Part shown: positions 1-8,367 of the stretch, one piece after another
How the letters are laid out: each line of letters opens with the position of its first letter
How positions within the stretch are numbered: the first letter of the stretch is position 1
From: Bog-473 sp963836605
Lineage (GTDB): Bacteria > Actinomycetota > Acidimicrobiia > Acidimicrobiales > RAAP-2
DNA length: 64,000 nucleotides
Reading direction: 5' to 3'
Assembly (NCBI GenBank): GCA_963836605.1
Contig: CAWIKB010000011.1
Location: 372,001-436,000 of the forward strand
Made by a program: the position numbers and the translations under genes
The notes under the pieces: generated by a model
The model's database searches: none
What the model saw: the letters and a program-made list of their open reading frames with translations, nothing else
Told to the model about the DNA's origin: nothing

Positions 1-552
1 CGGTTCGTCGTGCTCACCGATGGCCCCGGGGCCCAGGCGGCCAAGCACCTGATCGGCGGCAGTGCCCGCATCTTCTGGGAGAAGAAGCGGAAGACCGACG
101 GCTACGACGAGGGGTCCGGCACCGACGAGAACTCCCCCAAGGCCCGGATGGCCCGCACCATGCAGGAGTACGTCGACCATTTCGAACGGGTTCCCGTCTT
201 GGTCTTCGGTTGTTTCGTGCCCTACCGCCACACGACCCACGTCGATGGCGCCTCGGTCTACCCGGCCTGCCAGAACCTGCTCCTGGCGGCTCGGGCCAAG
301 GGCTACGGGGGCGTCATGACGATCTGGCACCTCGCCGTGGAGGCCGAGCTCCGCTCGTTGCTCCACATGCCCGACAATGTGAACATCCTGGCCACCATCA
401 CCCTGGGTCGCCCGGTCGGATCCCATGGACCCGTCCGACGGCGCCCCCTCTCCGAGCTGGTGTTCGGGGAGACCTGGGGGCAGGCACCCGACTGGGCCGT
501 CGAGCCCACCGGCGTCGAACACACGGCGGCCGGGCCTCCGGTGACACCCTAA
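1..552 (+). CDS. Nitroreductase family protein, 5'-truncated by window edge
   Basis: The reading frame is open from the first base, so the N-terminus lies outside the window. The visible 183 codons hold the C-terminal half of an FMN-dependent nitroreductase-like fold: a GASVYPACQNLLLAARAKG segment, typical of the helix that packs the flavin, then an LGRPVGSHGPVRRRPLSELV region and an ETWG end. Members reduce nitro compounds or enones with NAD(P)H, or act in other flavin chemistry; the substrate cannot be told here. The next gene starts 38 bases downstream on the same strand, so the two may be cotranscribed. Confidence 0.8.
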   Translation, partial: RFVVLTDGPGAQAAKHLIGGSARIFWEKKRKTDGYDEGSGTDENSPKARMARTMQEYVDHFERVPVLVFGCFVPYRHTTHVDGASVYPACQNLLLAARAKGYGGVMTIWHLAVEAELRSLLHMPDNVNILATITLGRPVGSHGPVRRRPLSELVFGETWGQAPDWAVEPTGVEHTAAGPPVTP

Positions 553-589
553 ACTCGGGGTGGTCGCCCACCCTTCTGGAAGGCAGTGC

Positions 590-1786
590 ATGCACACCCT
601 CGACTCCCCGGTCTTTGATGCCGACAACCACTACTACGAGGCGCTCGACGCCTTCACCCGGCACCTCGATCCAGCCCATGGGCCCCGGGTCATCGAGTGG
701 GTCGACGTAGGCGGCCGCCAATACCACTCCTTGGGGGGGCGGATCAGCCGGGCCGTCACCAATCCCACGTTCGACCCCGTCTCACCGGCTGGCGCGCTGG
801 TCGACTACTTCCGGGGCAATCCGAACGGCCTGTCCCCGCTGGCGCTCCTGGGCACACCGGAGCCGATTCGGCCCGAATACCGCGACCGGGACGCCCGGCT
901 CAACGTGATGGACGAGCAGGGGCTGGAAAGGATCTGGCTCTTCCCGACCCTGGGCATGCTCTACGAGGATGCGTTGAAACACGACCCCGGCGCGGTGGTC
1001 CTGCTCTACCGCGCCTTCAATCGATGGCTGGCCGAGGACTGGGGCATGGCCTACCGCGACCGGATCTTCGCCGCCCCCTACATCTCCCTGGCCGATGTCG
1101 ACGAGGCCGTTCGGGAACTCGAATGGAGCTTGGACCAGGGGGCACGCACCGTGGTGCTGCGGGCGGCCGCGCCCACGACGGTCCTCGGCCCCTTTTCACC
1201 GGCCCATCAGATGTTCGACCCGTTCTGGGCCCGGGTCAACGAAGCCGGCATCACGGTGGTGGTCCATGCCGGTGACGCCGGGCTGTCCTCCAACGGCTAC
1301 GCACCCGACGGATTCTCGGCGTCGTTCCGTCAGGGCCGGAGCGCTCCCAGCATCAAGATGTTCGCGATTGAGCGGGCGGCCCACGACTTCTTGGCCACGC
1401 TGATCCTCGAGCGCCTGTTCGACCGGTTTCCCAACCTGCGCATCGCGTCGGTCGAGAACGGGTCGGAGTTCCTGTCCCCCTTGTTCCGCAAGTTGCGCGG
1501 CACCGCTCGCAAGATGCCCGGCTACTTCAGCGATGACCCCGTGGTGACGTTCCGGCGCCATGTGTGGATCAATCCCTTCTGGGAGGACGACGTCAACGAG
1601 ATCGTCGATCTCATGGGGGACGACCGGGTGATCTTCGGTTCGGATTGGCCGCACATCGAAGGTCTGCCCGAACCGACCGACTGGGTCACGGAATTGCAGA
1701 AGCTCGAGGCCGACTCGGTGGCCAAGATCATGGGGGGCAATGCGTCGGCGCTGAACCAGCGGCAGCCGGCCACAGCCTCGCCGTGA
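590..1786 (+). CDS. Amidohydrolase family protein (Amidohydro_2 type)
   Basis: A metal-dependent hydrolase/decarboxylase of the amidohydrolase 2 group (398 aa), the family that includes ACMSD-like and TIM-barrel enzymes of aromatic and steroid catabolism. The N-terminal VFDADNHYYE carries the first metal-ligand region. HVWINPFWEDDV and the late GSDWPHIEG motif give the usual His and Asp ligands. The ATG at 590 is chosen over an in-frame GTG at 560 because GGAAGG lies 6-11 bases upstream of it. Its stop overlaps the GTG of the following zwf gene (GTGA), so translation is probably coupled. The substrate is unknown. Confidence 0.85.
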   Translation: MHTLDSPVFDADNHYYEALDAFTRHLDPAHGPRVIEWVDVGGRQYHSLGGRISRAVTNPTFDPVSPAGALVDYFRGNPNGLSPLALLGTPEPIRPEYRDRDARLNVMDEQGLERIWLFPTLGMLYEDALKHDPGAVVLLYRAFNRWLAEDWGMAYRDRIFAAPYISLADVDEAVRELEWSLDQGARTVVLRAAAPTTVLGPFSPAHQMFDPFWARVNEAGITVVVHAGDAGLSSNGYAPDGFSASFRQGRSAPSIKMFAIERAAHDFLATLILERLFDRFPNLRIASVENGSEFLSPLFRKLRGTARKMPGYFSDDPVVTFRRHVWINPFWEDDVNEIVDLMGDDRVIFGSDWPHIEGLPEPTDWVTELQKLEADSVAKIMGGNASALNQRQPATASP

Positions 1787-3252
1787 TCGACCAGGGATTC
1801 GGCGCCGACGGCCCGCCGTCGGGGTCCGCGCTGGTCCCCCATGTCATCGTTCTCTTTGGCGCCACGGGGGACCTGGCCGCACGCAAGCTCCTGCCGGGTC
1901 TGCTCCACCTCTCGCAATCGGGCATGCTGGCCGACTTTCGGATCATCGGGACCTCGACCAGCGAGCTCAGCGACGAGGACTTCCGGCAACTGGCGCGTCA
2001 CGCCTGTGACCTCTACGCCACCGGAAGGATCTCGCTCCTGCAGTGGGCCGGTTTCGAGCAGAGGCTGAGCTTCGTCCCGCTCTCCGCCGGGGCGGACGGC
2101 CTGGCCGCCGCCGTGGGGGACGCCGAGCAGGCCATCGGCGGTGAGGTGCAGCGGTTGCACTACCTGAGCATCCCGCCCGCGGCCGCCCGTGATGTCATCA
2201 CCCTGCTGCACAAAGCCCAACTGGTGGATCGGTCGCGGATCATCATGGAAAAGCCGTTCGGTACCGATCTGGCGAGCTCCAAGGAACTCAATGCCACGCT
2301 GCACGAGTACTTCGACGAGGAGCAGATCTTCCGCATCGACCACTTCCTGGGCAAGGAGGCGGCCCAGAACATCCTGGCCTTCCGCTTCGCCAACGGGCTC
2401 TTCGAGCCGATCTGGAACCGTGACCACATCGACCATGTGCAGATCGACGTCCCCGAAACGCTCTCGGTCAACGATCGGGCGGCCTTCTACGAGGCCACCG
2501 GGGCCTTCAAGGACATGGTGGTGACCCACCTCTTCCAGATACTCGCCTTCATGGCCATGGAGCCCCCGACCGCGCTGGAATCGGGGGCGATCAGTGAGGA
2601 GAAGAACAAGGTCTTCCGATCGCTCCGCCCGGTCGACGTGTCCCAGGTGGTGCGCGGTCAGTACGAGGGGTACCGGGACACGCCGGGGGTCGCGCCCGAT
2701 TCGGACACCGAGACGTTCGTGGCGCTGCGCTGCGAGATCGACAACTGGCGCTGGGCCGGCGTGCCCTTCTTCCTGCGCACCGGGAAGCAGATGGGGGGAG
2801 GGGAGCGCATCATCTCCATTGCCTTCCGTGAGCCGCCGAAAAGCATGTTCCCGGAGGGCTCGGGGGTCGGCACCAAGGGGCCGGACCACCTCACGTTCGA
2901 CCTGGCCGACGCGTCGAAGCTCTCCCTTTCCTTCTACGGCAAGAAGCCGGGGCCCGGCATGAAGCTCGAGAAACTGAGCCTCCAGTTCGCCCTGCACGAG
3001 ACGGGCCAGGACGCTGACATCCTGGAGGCCTACGAGCGGCTGATCCACGACGCCATGGTGGGCGATCACACGCTCTTCAACACGGCCGAGGGCATCGAGC
3101 GGTTGTGGGAACTGTCCACCCCCCTCCTCAAGGACCCGCCTCCGGTGCAGCCCTACGCCCGCGGCTCGTGGGGACCCGGTGCGGCCCGTGATCTCATCGC
3201 ACCCCGGAACTGGCGGCTGCCCTTCGAGCGGACCTGGCGCCGGGCCGGGTAA
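1783..3252 (+). CDS. zwf: Glucose-6-phosphate 1-dehydrogenase
   Basis: Oxidises glucose 6-phosphate to 6-phosphogluconolactone with NADP+, the first step of the oxidative pentose phosphate pathway in the cytosol. Near the N-terminus is the nucleotide-binding motif FGATGDLAARKLLPG. It is followed by MEKPFGTDL and the family signature RIDHFLGKEAAQN, which contains the catalytic His. The length of 489 residues is normal. I place the start at GTG 1783, which overlaps the stop of the upstream amidohydrolase; the frame is open further upstream but that part is antisense-like noise. No gnd, tal or opcA gene is adjacent, so the usual actinobacterial opcA partner must be elsewhere. Confidence 0.95.
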   Translation: MIDQGFGADGPPSGSALVPHVIVLFGATGDLAARKLLPGLLHLSQSGMLADFRIIGTSTSELSDEDFRQLARHACDLYATGRISLLQWAGFEQRLSFVPLSAGADGLAAAVGDAEQAIGGEVQRLHYLSIPPAAARDVITLLHKAQLVDRSRIIMEKPFGTDLASSKELNATLHEYFDEEQIFRIDHFLGKEAAQNILAFRFANGLFEPIWNRDHIDHVQIDVPETLSVNDRAAFYEATGAFKDMVVTHLFQILAFMAMEPPTALESGAISEEKNKVFRSLRPVDVSQVVRGQYEGYRDTPGVAPDSDTETFVALRCEIDNWRWAGVPFFLRTGKQMGGGERIISIAFREPPKSMFPEGSGVGTKGPDHLTFDLADASKLSLSFYGKKPGPGMKLEKLSLQFALHETGQDADILEAYERLIHDAMVGDHTLFNTAEGIERLWELSTPLLKDPPPVQPYARGSWGPGAARDLIAPRNWRLPFERTWRRAG

Positions 3253-3293
3253 GCGGGGTCGGACCGCCCGGCCGCTGAAGGGTGCCCCCGCCG

Positions 3294-4073
3294 TCAGCCC
3301 GAGGGCAGGGAGGCGATCCGAGCGAGCACGGTCGCCACCTGGGCGAAGGCAGGTCCCGCGGAGTCGATCATGTCCAAGTGGCCGGCCCCCTCGACCGGAA
3401 CGAAGGTGGCGTCGTCGCCGAGCGCCACCGCCCGCCCCACGTAGTCGGCGCTCAACGAGGCCGGTACGGTCGCATCGGCCGTGCCGTGCACCAGGAACTG
3501 GGGGATACCCAGAGGGAGTTGCGCCGCCGGGGAAGCCAGCGCGTAGCGCTCGGGGACCTCCTCGGGACCGCCCCCCAGGAGGGCCGCGACCGCACCTCCA
3601 CCCAGCCCGAGGCGCGCCGCTTCGACCAGATCGACCACGCCGGCCAGGGAGATGACGGCGCACACCGCGACTCGATCCGGGTCCGGCCCGGCCGTACCCG
3701 AGGTGAGCCGGGGCGTCGCTGCCCACAGCGCCAGGTGCCCCCCGGCGGAGTGGCCGCACGCCACCACGCGGTGAAGATCGATACCTTCGACCTGGCGCAG
3801 GGCACCGAGCGCGGCGGCAACGTCATCGAAGGTCTCGGGCCAGCCGCCCCCTCCGAGAGGGCCGACCCGTCGGTATTCGATGTTGTACGCCACCCAGCCC
3901 CGCGCCACCACGGCGGACGCCAGCCGATGCATGAGGCGCTTGGTGTAGGGCTGGCGCCAGAACCCTCCGTGCACGAGCACCACCACGGGGAGGTCGCCGT
4001 CCCGGTTCGGCGGGCGCCACAGCTCGGCCACCTGCGCGTGGGCCTTCCCGTAGCTCACGCTGGTCCGCTTCAC
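3294..4073 (-). CDS. Alpha/beta hydrolase (esterase/lipase-like)
   Basis: A 259-residue soluble alpha/beta hydrolase. Visible elements are the oxyanion-hole motif VLVHGGFW, the nucleophile elbow GHSAGG, a HGTADATVP segment that supplies the acidic residue, and AGHLDMID with the catalytic His. The HGG motif and the layout resemble hormone-sensitive-lipase/BD-FAE-type esterases acting on small esters. The start is GTG 4073, which overlaps the TGA of the upstream acyltransferase (GTGA), so the two are translationally coupled. The frame is open upstream but lies inside the acyltransferase gene. Substrate not predictable. Confidence 0.85.
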   Translation of the reverse strand: MKRTSVSYGKAHAQVAELWRPPNRDGDLPVVVLVHGGFWRQPYTKRLMHRLASAVVARGWVAYNIEYRRVGPLGGGGWPETFDDVAAALGALRQVEGIDLHRVVACGHSAGGHLALWAATPRLTSGTAGPDPDRVAVCAVISLAGVVDLVEAARLGLGGGAVAALLGGGPEEVPERYALASPAAQLPLGIPQFLVHGTADATVPASLSADYVGRAVALGDDATFVPVEGAGHLDMIDSAGPAFAQVATVLARIASLPSG

Positions 4074-5395
4074 GGCAACGTGAGGACCGCCGATGCCGCG
4101 TCGACCACCGAGGCGCGATGCGCGAGCACGGTGCCCAACACGGCGTTTCGGCTCCGCACGGTCCGGTAGCCCTCGACCAGGCCACCAATCCGGCTGATCC
4201 GCTCGGCCACCCGTACCGTCACGTAGCCGCAGAGCGGGGCGGCGATGACGGTCAGCAGCCCGGCCCACGCTCCGGCGGCCCGGCCGACGATCACGCCCAG
4301 CGCGGCATAGACCAGCGCGAACAGCGCGGTGCAACCGAGGAGCTTGACGGTGGCCTTGATCCCCTCGTTGGTCGGCCGCTTCGCCAGCTCCTTGACGATC
4401 TCGAACGGGATGACGTGGATCACGTAGCCGATCGCCGCCGGGGGCAGCGCCACGAGGACCGTGCCCACGGACCAGATGAGTGAGCCCCGCAGCGATCCCT
4501 TGGCATAGCGGGCCACCACCTGCGCGTCGCGCAACCCCAGAAGGTCGAGATCCCGCTCGTAGATGGCGAAGCTGTCCAGGAGCGCTCGGATCTCGGGTCG
4601 GATCTCCCCGTCCTCCCCCGCCGCCCCGAGTCTCTCGGCCAGGCCCACCTGCGCCGCCAGGTCGACGTCGGAGGGGAGATTCGCGGCGGGGAGGCGCACG
4701 ACCACCTCAGCCAGGCGCGCCAGCCGCTGGGCCTGCTCCCACGACGGGTAACCCGGGCTCACCGTCGTCAACTGCTCAGCGACATCGTCGGTGAAGCGCC
4801 GGACGGCGTCGCGACCGGCGCGGTGATTCGCCTCGGCCCACCGCGAGATGCTGACGGGCTCGGCCACCCGCACCAGTGCCCGCGACCGGAAGCGTGCCTT
4901 GGCGTCGTAGGTCAGTCCGACCGCGACGGTGACCACGCCCTCGACGCCGCCCTCGATCCCGGCCTCCAGGGCGATCCGGGCCGCGCCCGTGCGCAAGGGC
5001 TGCAACGATGCCTCGTCATGGCTGATCCCCTCGGGGAAGAGCGCGACCATCCCCTGGCGGGCCAGGATCTGATGACAGGTGGCGAAAGCGGAGACGTTGT
5101 GGTCGCCCGGCGCCCCGTCGATCGCCCGGTACACCGGGATCACGCCGGCCAGCTTCAGGAAGGGCCAGAGGGGAAGGATCTTGAAGAGCGTGGCCTTGCC
5201 GAGAAAGCGGGGGTAACGACCGAGTACGGCCATCAGCAGCAGACCGTCGACCAGACCGTTGTTGTGATTGGCCACCAGCACGACCGGAGCTCTGGCCGGA
5301 AGACGGTCCCCGTGCTGCAGCTCGACCCGCCGGAAGAACACATGGACCATGAGCCGGGCCAACCCCCTCATGGCTCCGTCGGCCAGTCGGCGCAT
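4070..5395 (-). CDS. PlsC-like 1-acylglycerol-3-phosphate acyltransferase with C-terminal membrane domain
   Basis: The N-terminal ~230 residues form a PlsC-type glycerolipid acyltransferase: motif I is NHNNGLVD (an NHx4D form rather than the common HxxxxD spacing with P), and motif III is LFPEGISHDE. The enzyme would transfer an acyl chain to a lysophospholipid at the cytoplasmic membrane. The C-terminal ~150 residues contain several hydrophobic helices (around SLIWSVGTVLVALPPAAIGYV and LLGCTALFALVYAALGVIVG), giving 441 residues in all, longer than a minimal PlsC. It is the first gene of a two-gene operon with the esterase downstream. Phospholipid synthesis or remodelling is the best guess. 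Confidence 0.8.
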   Translation of the reverse strand: MRRLADGAMRGLARLMVHVFFRRVELQHGDRLPARAPVVLVANHNNGLVDGLLLMAVLGRYPRFLGKATLFKILPLWPFLKLAGVIPVYRAIDGAPGDHNVSAFATCHQILARQGMVALFPEGISHDEASLQPLRTGAARIALEAGIEGGVEGVVTVAVGLTYDAKARFRSRALVRVAEPVSISRWAEANHRAGRDAVRRFTDDVAEQLTTVSPGYPSWEQAQRLARLAEVVVRLPAANLPSDVDLAAQVGLAERLGAAGEDGEIRPEIRALLDSFAIYERDLDLLGLRDAQVVARYAKGSLRGSLIWSVGTVLVALPPAAIGYVIHVIPFEIVKELAKRPTNEGIKATVKLLGCTALFALVYAALGVIVGRAAGAWAGLLTVIAAPLCGYVTVRVAERISRIGGLVEGYRTVRSRNAVLGTVLAHRASVVDAASAVLTLP

Positions 5396-5430
5396 GGCGC
5401 GATCGTAGGGGGGTCAGGCCACGGCGACGC

Positions 5431-6399
5431 TCATGGAGTCAACAGCACCCGCCCGAACGCCTGTCGACTCTCGATGTACGCATGGGCGGCCGCTGCCTCT
5501 GAGAGCGGGAAGGCTCGATCGACGACGACGCGCAATTCGCCCCGGGCGATGTCCTCGAGGTGCCGCGCGACCAGGGCGTGGGAGCGGGGGTAGAAGAGCA
5601 ACTCGGCCCCCATGAAGTAGCCCGACAGCGACTGGTTGTTCGGTCGCATGGCGGAGATGTCGAGATGCTCGGCCGGGGAGCGCCCCGCATCGCCCACGGT
5701 CACGCACCGGCCCCGGTACGCCAGGGCGTGCAGGCTGCCCTGCAGGGTGGCCCCCCCGACCGAATCGACGATGACATCGACCCCGCGGCCGTCGGTCAGG
5801 CGCCGGGCCTCGGCCACGAAATCATCGCGGCGGTAGTTGATCCCCTCATCGAGGCCGAACTCCTTCAATCGTTCGAGCTTGTCGTCACTCGAGGCCGTGG
5901 CCAGGACCCGCGCCCCGGCTCGCTTCGCCAGCTGGATGGCGGCGATGCCGACGCCGCCCGCTCCGGCGTGAATGAGGGCGGTCTCCCCCGCCACCAGGTG
6001 ACCGAACTCGAACAGGCAATCGTCGGCCGTCCCGAACGGGACGGGCACGCAGGCGGCCTCGTCGGTGGCCAACCCCTCGGGGATCTTCCAGGCAAACGAC
6101 TCGGGCACCGCCCGCAACGCCGCGTGGGAACCGTCGATGCCGACGGTGACGGCACGATCCCCCACGCCAAAGCCGTGCACCTGCTCGCCCACTGCCACCA
6201 CGGTCCCGGCGCACTGGTATCCCACCACGTGGGGTACGGCGTTCAGCTCGCCACCGAGTCGGTTGAGCGTGTCCCCGCCCTCGATGCTGACCGCCTCCAC
6301 CGCGACGAGGAGGTCGCTTGCTCCGACGCTCGGATCGGGCACGTCCTCGTAGCGAAAGACGTCCGGGCTTCCCGTCTCGTAGTAGACCGCTGCTTTCAC
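5431..6399 (-). CDS. Zinc-independent quinone oxidoreductase / MDR family alcohol dehydrogenase
   Basis: A 322-residue medium-chain dehydrogenase/reductase of the quinone-oxidoreductase type. It starts VKAAVYYETGSPDVFRYEDVPDP and contains the NADPH-binding segment IHAGAGGVGIAAIQLAKRAGARV. The zinc-ligand cysteines of true alcohol dehydrogenases are absent. It would reduce quinones, enones or similar electrophiles with NADPH. GTG 6399 is the start, with an AAGGGGG Shine-Dalgarno about 10 bases upstream. It is divergent from the DUF3445 gene at 6644, and the ~240 bp between them must hold both promoters; no strong consensus box stands out. Confidence 0.85.
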   Translation of the reverse strand: MKAAVYYETGSPDVFRYEDVPDPSVGASDLLVAVEAVSIEGGDTLNRLGGELNAVPHVVGYQCAGTVVAVGEQVHGFGVGDRAVTVGIDGSHAALRAVPESFAWKIPEGLATDEAACVPVPFGTADDCLFEFGHLVAGETALIHAGAGGVGIAAIQLAKRAGARVLATASSDDKLERLKEFGLDEGINYRRDDFVAEARRLTDGRGVDVIVDSVGGATLQGSLHALAYRGRCVTVGDAGRSPAEHLDISAMRPNNQSLSGYFMGAELLFYPRSHALVARHLEDIARGELRVVVDRAFPLSEAAAAHAYIESRQAFGRVLLTP

Positions 6400-6643
6400 G
6401 TCTGCCGCCCCCTTGGTGCGATGTGGTCCCCTCGTTTTACCCGTTCCTCGGGGCCGCCGCGCCCACTCCGCGATATCGTCCACCACGAGTTGGGCTGTGC
6501 GTCGAGGTCGAAGGTCCCGGACCGGCCGCCCGGCAACGAGGCCGTCATGCACCCGATCCCGGACCATTGAAAGCAATCGCAGGGCCGCCGCCGCTCCCTT
6601 GGCGCAACGTCGCCTGGACGCGAGAGCGGATCTGAAAGGACCG

Positions 6644-7579
6644 ATGACGTCGATGGCCCCCACGCCCGCTGTTCTCCGGGCCTACGCGCCCGATCCGGAC
6701 CTCTACACCCCGGCTCGACCGCCGGCCTGGCTCGACGAGGTCGATCTCTCGGTTGGCGCGGGCCACGCCCGCATGGGGACGCGGACCCTGTCCGAGGGCG
6801 CCTGGCTCCTTCAGGACGAGCTGGCCCGCGACGAGCTGCTCCTGCGTCGTCGATTGCTCGCCGAGCAGCGCGACCAGGTCTTTGCCTGCACGCAACGGGC
6901 CGAGAAGCCGGCTCAGGAGGTCGGTGACCTGGTCGATCGATGGCTGGCCCTCCATGGTGCGGGGAGCGACGACCTGCCCGCGACACGCGAGGTGCATCCG
7001 CTGGCCCGGACCGGGGCACGTGTCCAGGAGGACCTCTGCCTCATGGTGCACCACGACAACGCCTGGAGGCTCGAAGGAGCCGTGCTCTGCTTTCCGAGCC
7101 TGTGGCTCCTCGGTGAGAAGTTGGGGCGCCCGACCGCGCTGGTGCACGAGCCCGTGCCGTACTACGCGGAGGAACTCAGCCAACGGGTGGACACCTTGTT
7201 CGATCGACTGCCCCCGGGCAAGCTGGTCTGGCGCAGAAACGTGTCGGTGTGGCCGACGCTGCTGCTCTGGGCCCCCTGTCACGAACTCGAACCCGCGCTC
7301 TACGCCGCCACTGGGGCCGAGGCGGGGGCCGAAGGGGCGCCGCCCTGGTGGATACGCAGCGAACGGCAGACCCTGCGGCGGCTCCCCGACACCGGCGCGA
7401 TCCTCTTCACCATCCGGGTCCAGACCGTGCCGATCGCGGTGTTGGCTGATCGGCCGGACCGGGCGCGGGACCTGGCCGCCTGGTATCGCGCCCCCATCGG
7501 AGAGGTACGCCGGGGACAATTGGGAGCCCACACCGATGACCTGCTGACGTGGCTCGACCACACCAGCGCTCCAGGCTGA
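6644..7579 (+). CDS. DUF3445 / heme-dependent oxidative N-demethylase-like protein
   Basis: A 311-residue member of the DUF3445 family. The diagnostic central stretch reads VQEDLCLMVHHDNAWRLEGA, then CFPSLWLLGEKLGRP, then HEPVPYYAEEL. Characterised relatives are heme-binding oxidative N-demethylases of alpha,alpha-disubstituted methylamines; many others are unstudied. No signal peptide or membrane segment is seen. The start ATG 6644 has GAAAGGA 5-11 bases upstream. It stands alone on its strand, divergent from an oxidoreductase and convergent with a TetR gene. The exact reaction is not inferable. Confidence 0.75.
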   Translation: MTSMAPTPAVLRAYAPDPDLYTPARPPAWLDEVDLSVGAGHARMGTRTLSEGAWLLQDELARDELLLRRRLLAEQRDQVFACTQRAEKPAQEVGDLVDRWLALHGAGSDDLPATREVHPLARTGARVQEDLCLMVHHDNAWRLEGAVLCFPSLWLLGEKLGRPTALVHEPVPYYAEELSQRVDTLFDRLPPGKLVWRRNVSVWPTLLLWAPCHELEPALYAATGAEAGAEGAPPWWIRSERQTLRRLPDTGAILFTIRVQTVPIAVLADRPDRARDLAAWYRAPIGEVRRGQLGAHTDDLLTWLDHTSAPG

Positions 7580-7598
7580 TCCCCTGCGTTGCGAGACC

Positions 7599-8201
7599 CT
7601 AGGAGCGGGTCCCCGTGGGCTTGAGCCCATCGCAGATGATCATGAGCATGTCGAGTGGGGACGACCCCTCGTGGGGGTGCTCAGCGGCCATGCAGGTGCC
7701 CCCGATCAGGGAGAGCACCATCGCACTCGTGACATCGGTGCGTACCGCACCGGCGTCCTGTGCGGCCAGGAGCAGCCCGGTCACCGCGTCGTGGAGATCT
7801 TGCTTGGGTCCGGCGACCACCACCTCGAACTCGACGCCGGCGCCGGCCAGAGCGAGAATCAAGTCCCGCTTCAGAGTGCTCTCCTCGACCAGGTACTGCA
7901 GGAAGCCGAAGAAAGCGACGCCGGGATCGTCCGCCTCGAGCCGCGACCGGGCGTCGGCGGCAATCTCGATGATTCTCTGGACCAGAATGGCCTCGAACAA
8001 TTTCTCCTTGGTGGGAAAATGCCGGTAGAGCGTGCCGACGCCGACACCCGCCTTCTCGGCGATCACGTCGACCGGGACCGAGATCCCCTCTGAGGCGAAG
8101 ACAGCCTCGGCCGCTTCGAGGACGCGTTGGCGGTTCCGCTGCGCATCGGCCCGGAGCGGACGCAGCCCTTCCTCACATCCCTCGTCACATCCGACTGGCA
8201 T
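7599..8201 (-). CDS. TetR family transcriptional regulator
   Basis: A 200-residue TetR-type repressor. The N-terminal helix-turn-helix is evident in RVLEAAEAVFASEGISVPVDVIAEKAGVGVGTLYRHFPTKEKLF; the rest is the ligand-binding and dimerisation domain, with the C-terminal domain typical of the SBP-type TetR group. ATG 8201 is chosen because the frame upstream runs into the divergent promoter of the exporter at 8368. The ~170 bp gap carries a strong promoter with an inverted repeat. By analogy with TetR/MFS pairs it probably represses the exporter and itself, and releases on binding an exported compound. Confidence 0.9.
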   Translation of the reverse strand: MPVGCDEGCEEGLRPLRADAQRNRQRVLEAAEAVFASEGISVPVDVIAEKAGVGVGTLYRHFPTKEKLFEAILVQRIIEIAADARSRLEADDPGVAFFGFLQYLVEESTLKRDLILALAGAGVEFEVVVAGPKQDLHDAVTGLLLAAQDAGAVRTDVTSAMVLSLIGGTCMAAEHPHEGSSPLDMLMIICDGLKPTGTRS

Positions 8202-8241
8202 GGTCACTGGTTCGTGTCCCAAAAGAAATCCCTCCCTCCCG

Positions 8242-8271
8242 TTGACAAACGGAGCGCGTGTTCCGTATAGT
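8242..8271 (+). promoter_or_regulatory. Sigma-70-type promoter with embedded TetR-type operator
   Basis: TTGACA at 8242-8247 and TATAGT at 8266-8271 are separated by 18 bases, close to the vegetative consensus and unusual for this GC-rich genome. Between them sits a perfect inverted repeat, ACGGA (8249-8253) and TCCGT (8262-8266) with an 8-base spacer, placed where a bound repressor would block polymerase. It would drive the exporter at 8368. Binding by the TetR protein at 7599-8201 is inference. Confidence 0.7.
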
Positions 8272-8289
8272 CTAAATGGAACCAGCACT

Positions 8290-8308
8290 CCGATTGTAAG
8301 GCAATCGG
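8290..8308 (+). promoter_or_regulatory. Inverted repeat in exporter 5' leader
   Basis: CCGATTG (8290-8296) and CAATCGG (8302-8308) form a perfect 7-bp inverted repeat with a 5-base loop, about 60 bases before the exporter start. It could be a second protein-binding site or an RNA hairpin in the leader. There is no T-run, so an intrinsic terminator is unlikely. Confidence 0.4.
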
Positions 8309-8367
8309 GGAGCCAAAGCGAGACCTGATCCGCTTCACCAGTCCGAATCAGCCTATGAGGAGACATC

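Noticed and set aside
1522..3759. A 745-codon minus-strand open frame
   Set aside because: It is entirely antisense to zwf and the amidohydrolase, with Arg/Gly/Pro-rich random translation; long open shadows are normal in GC-rich DNA.
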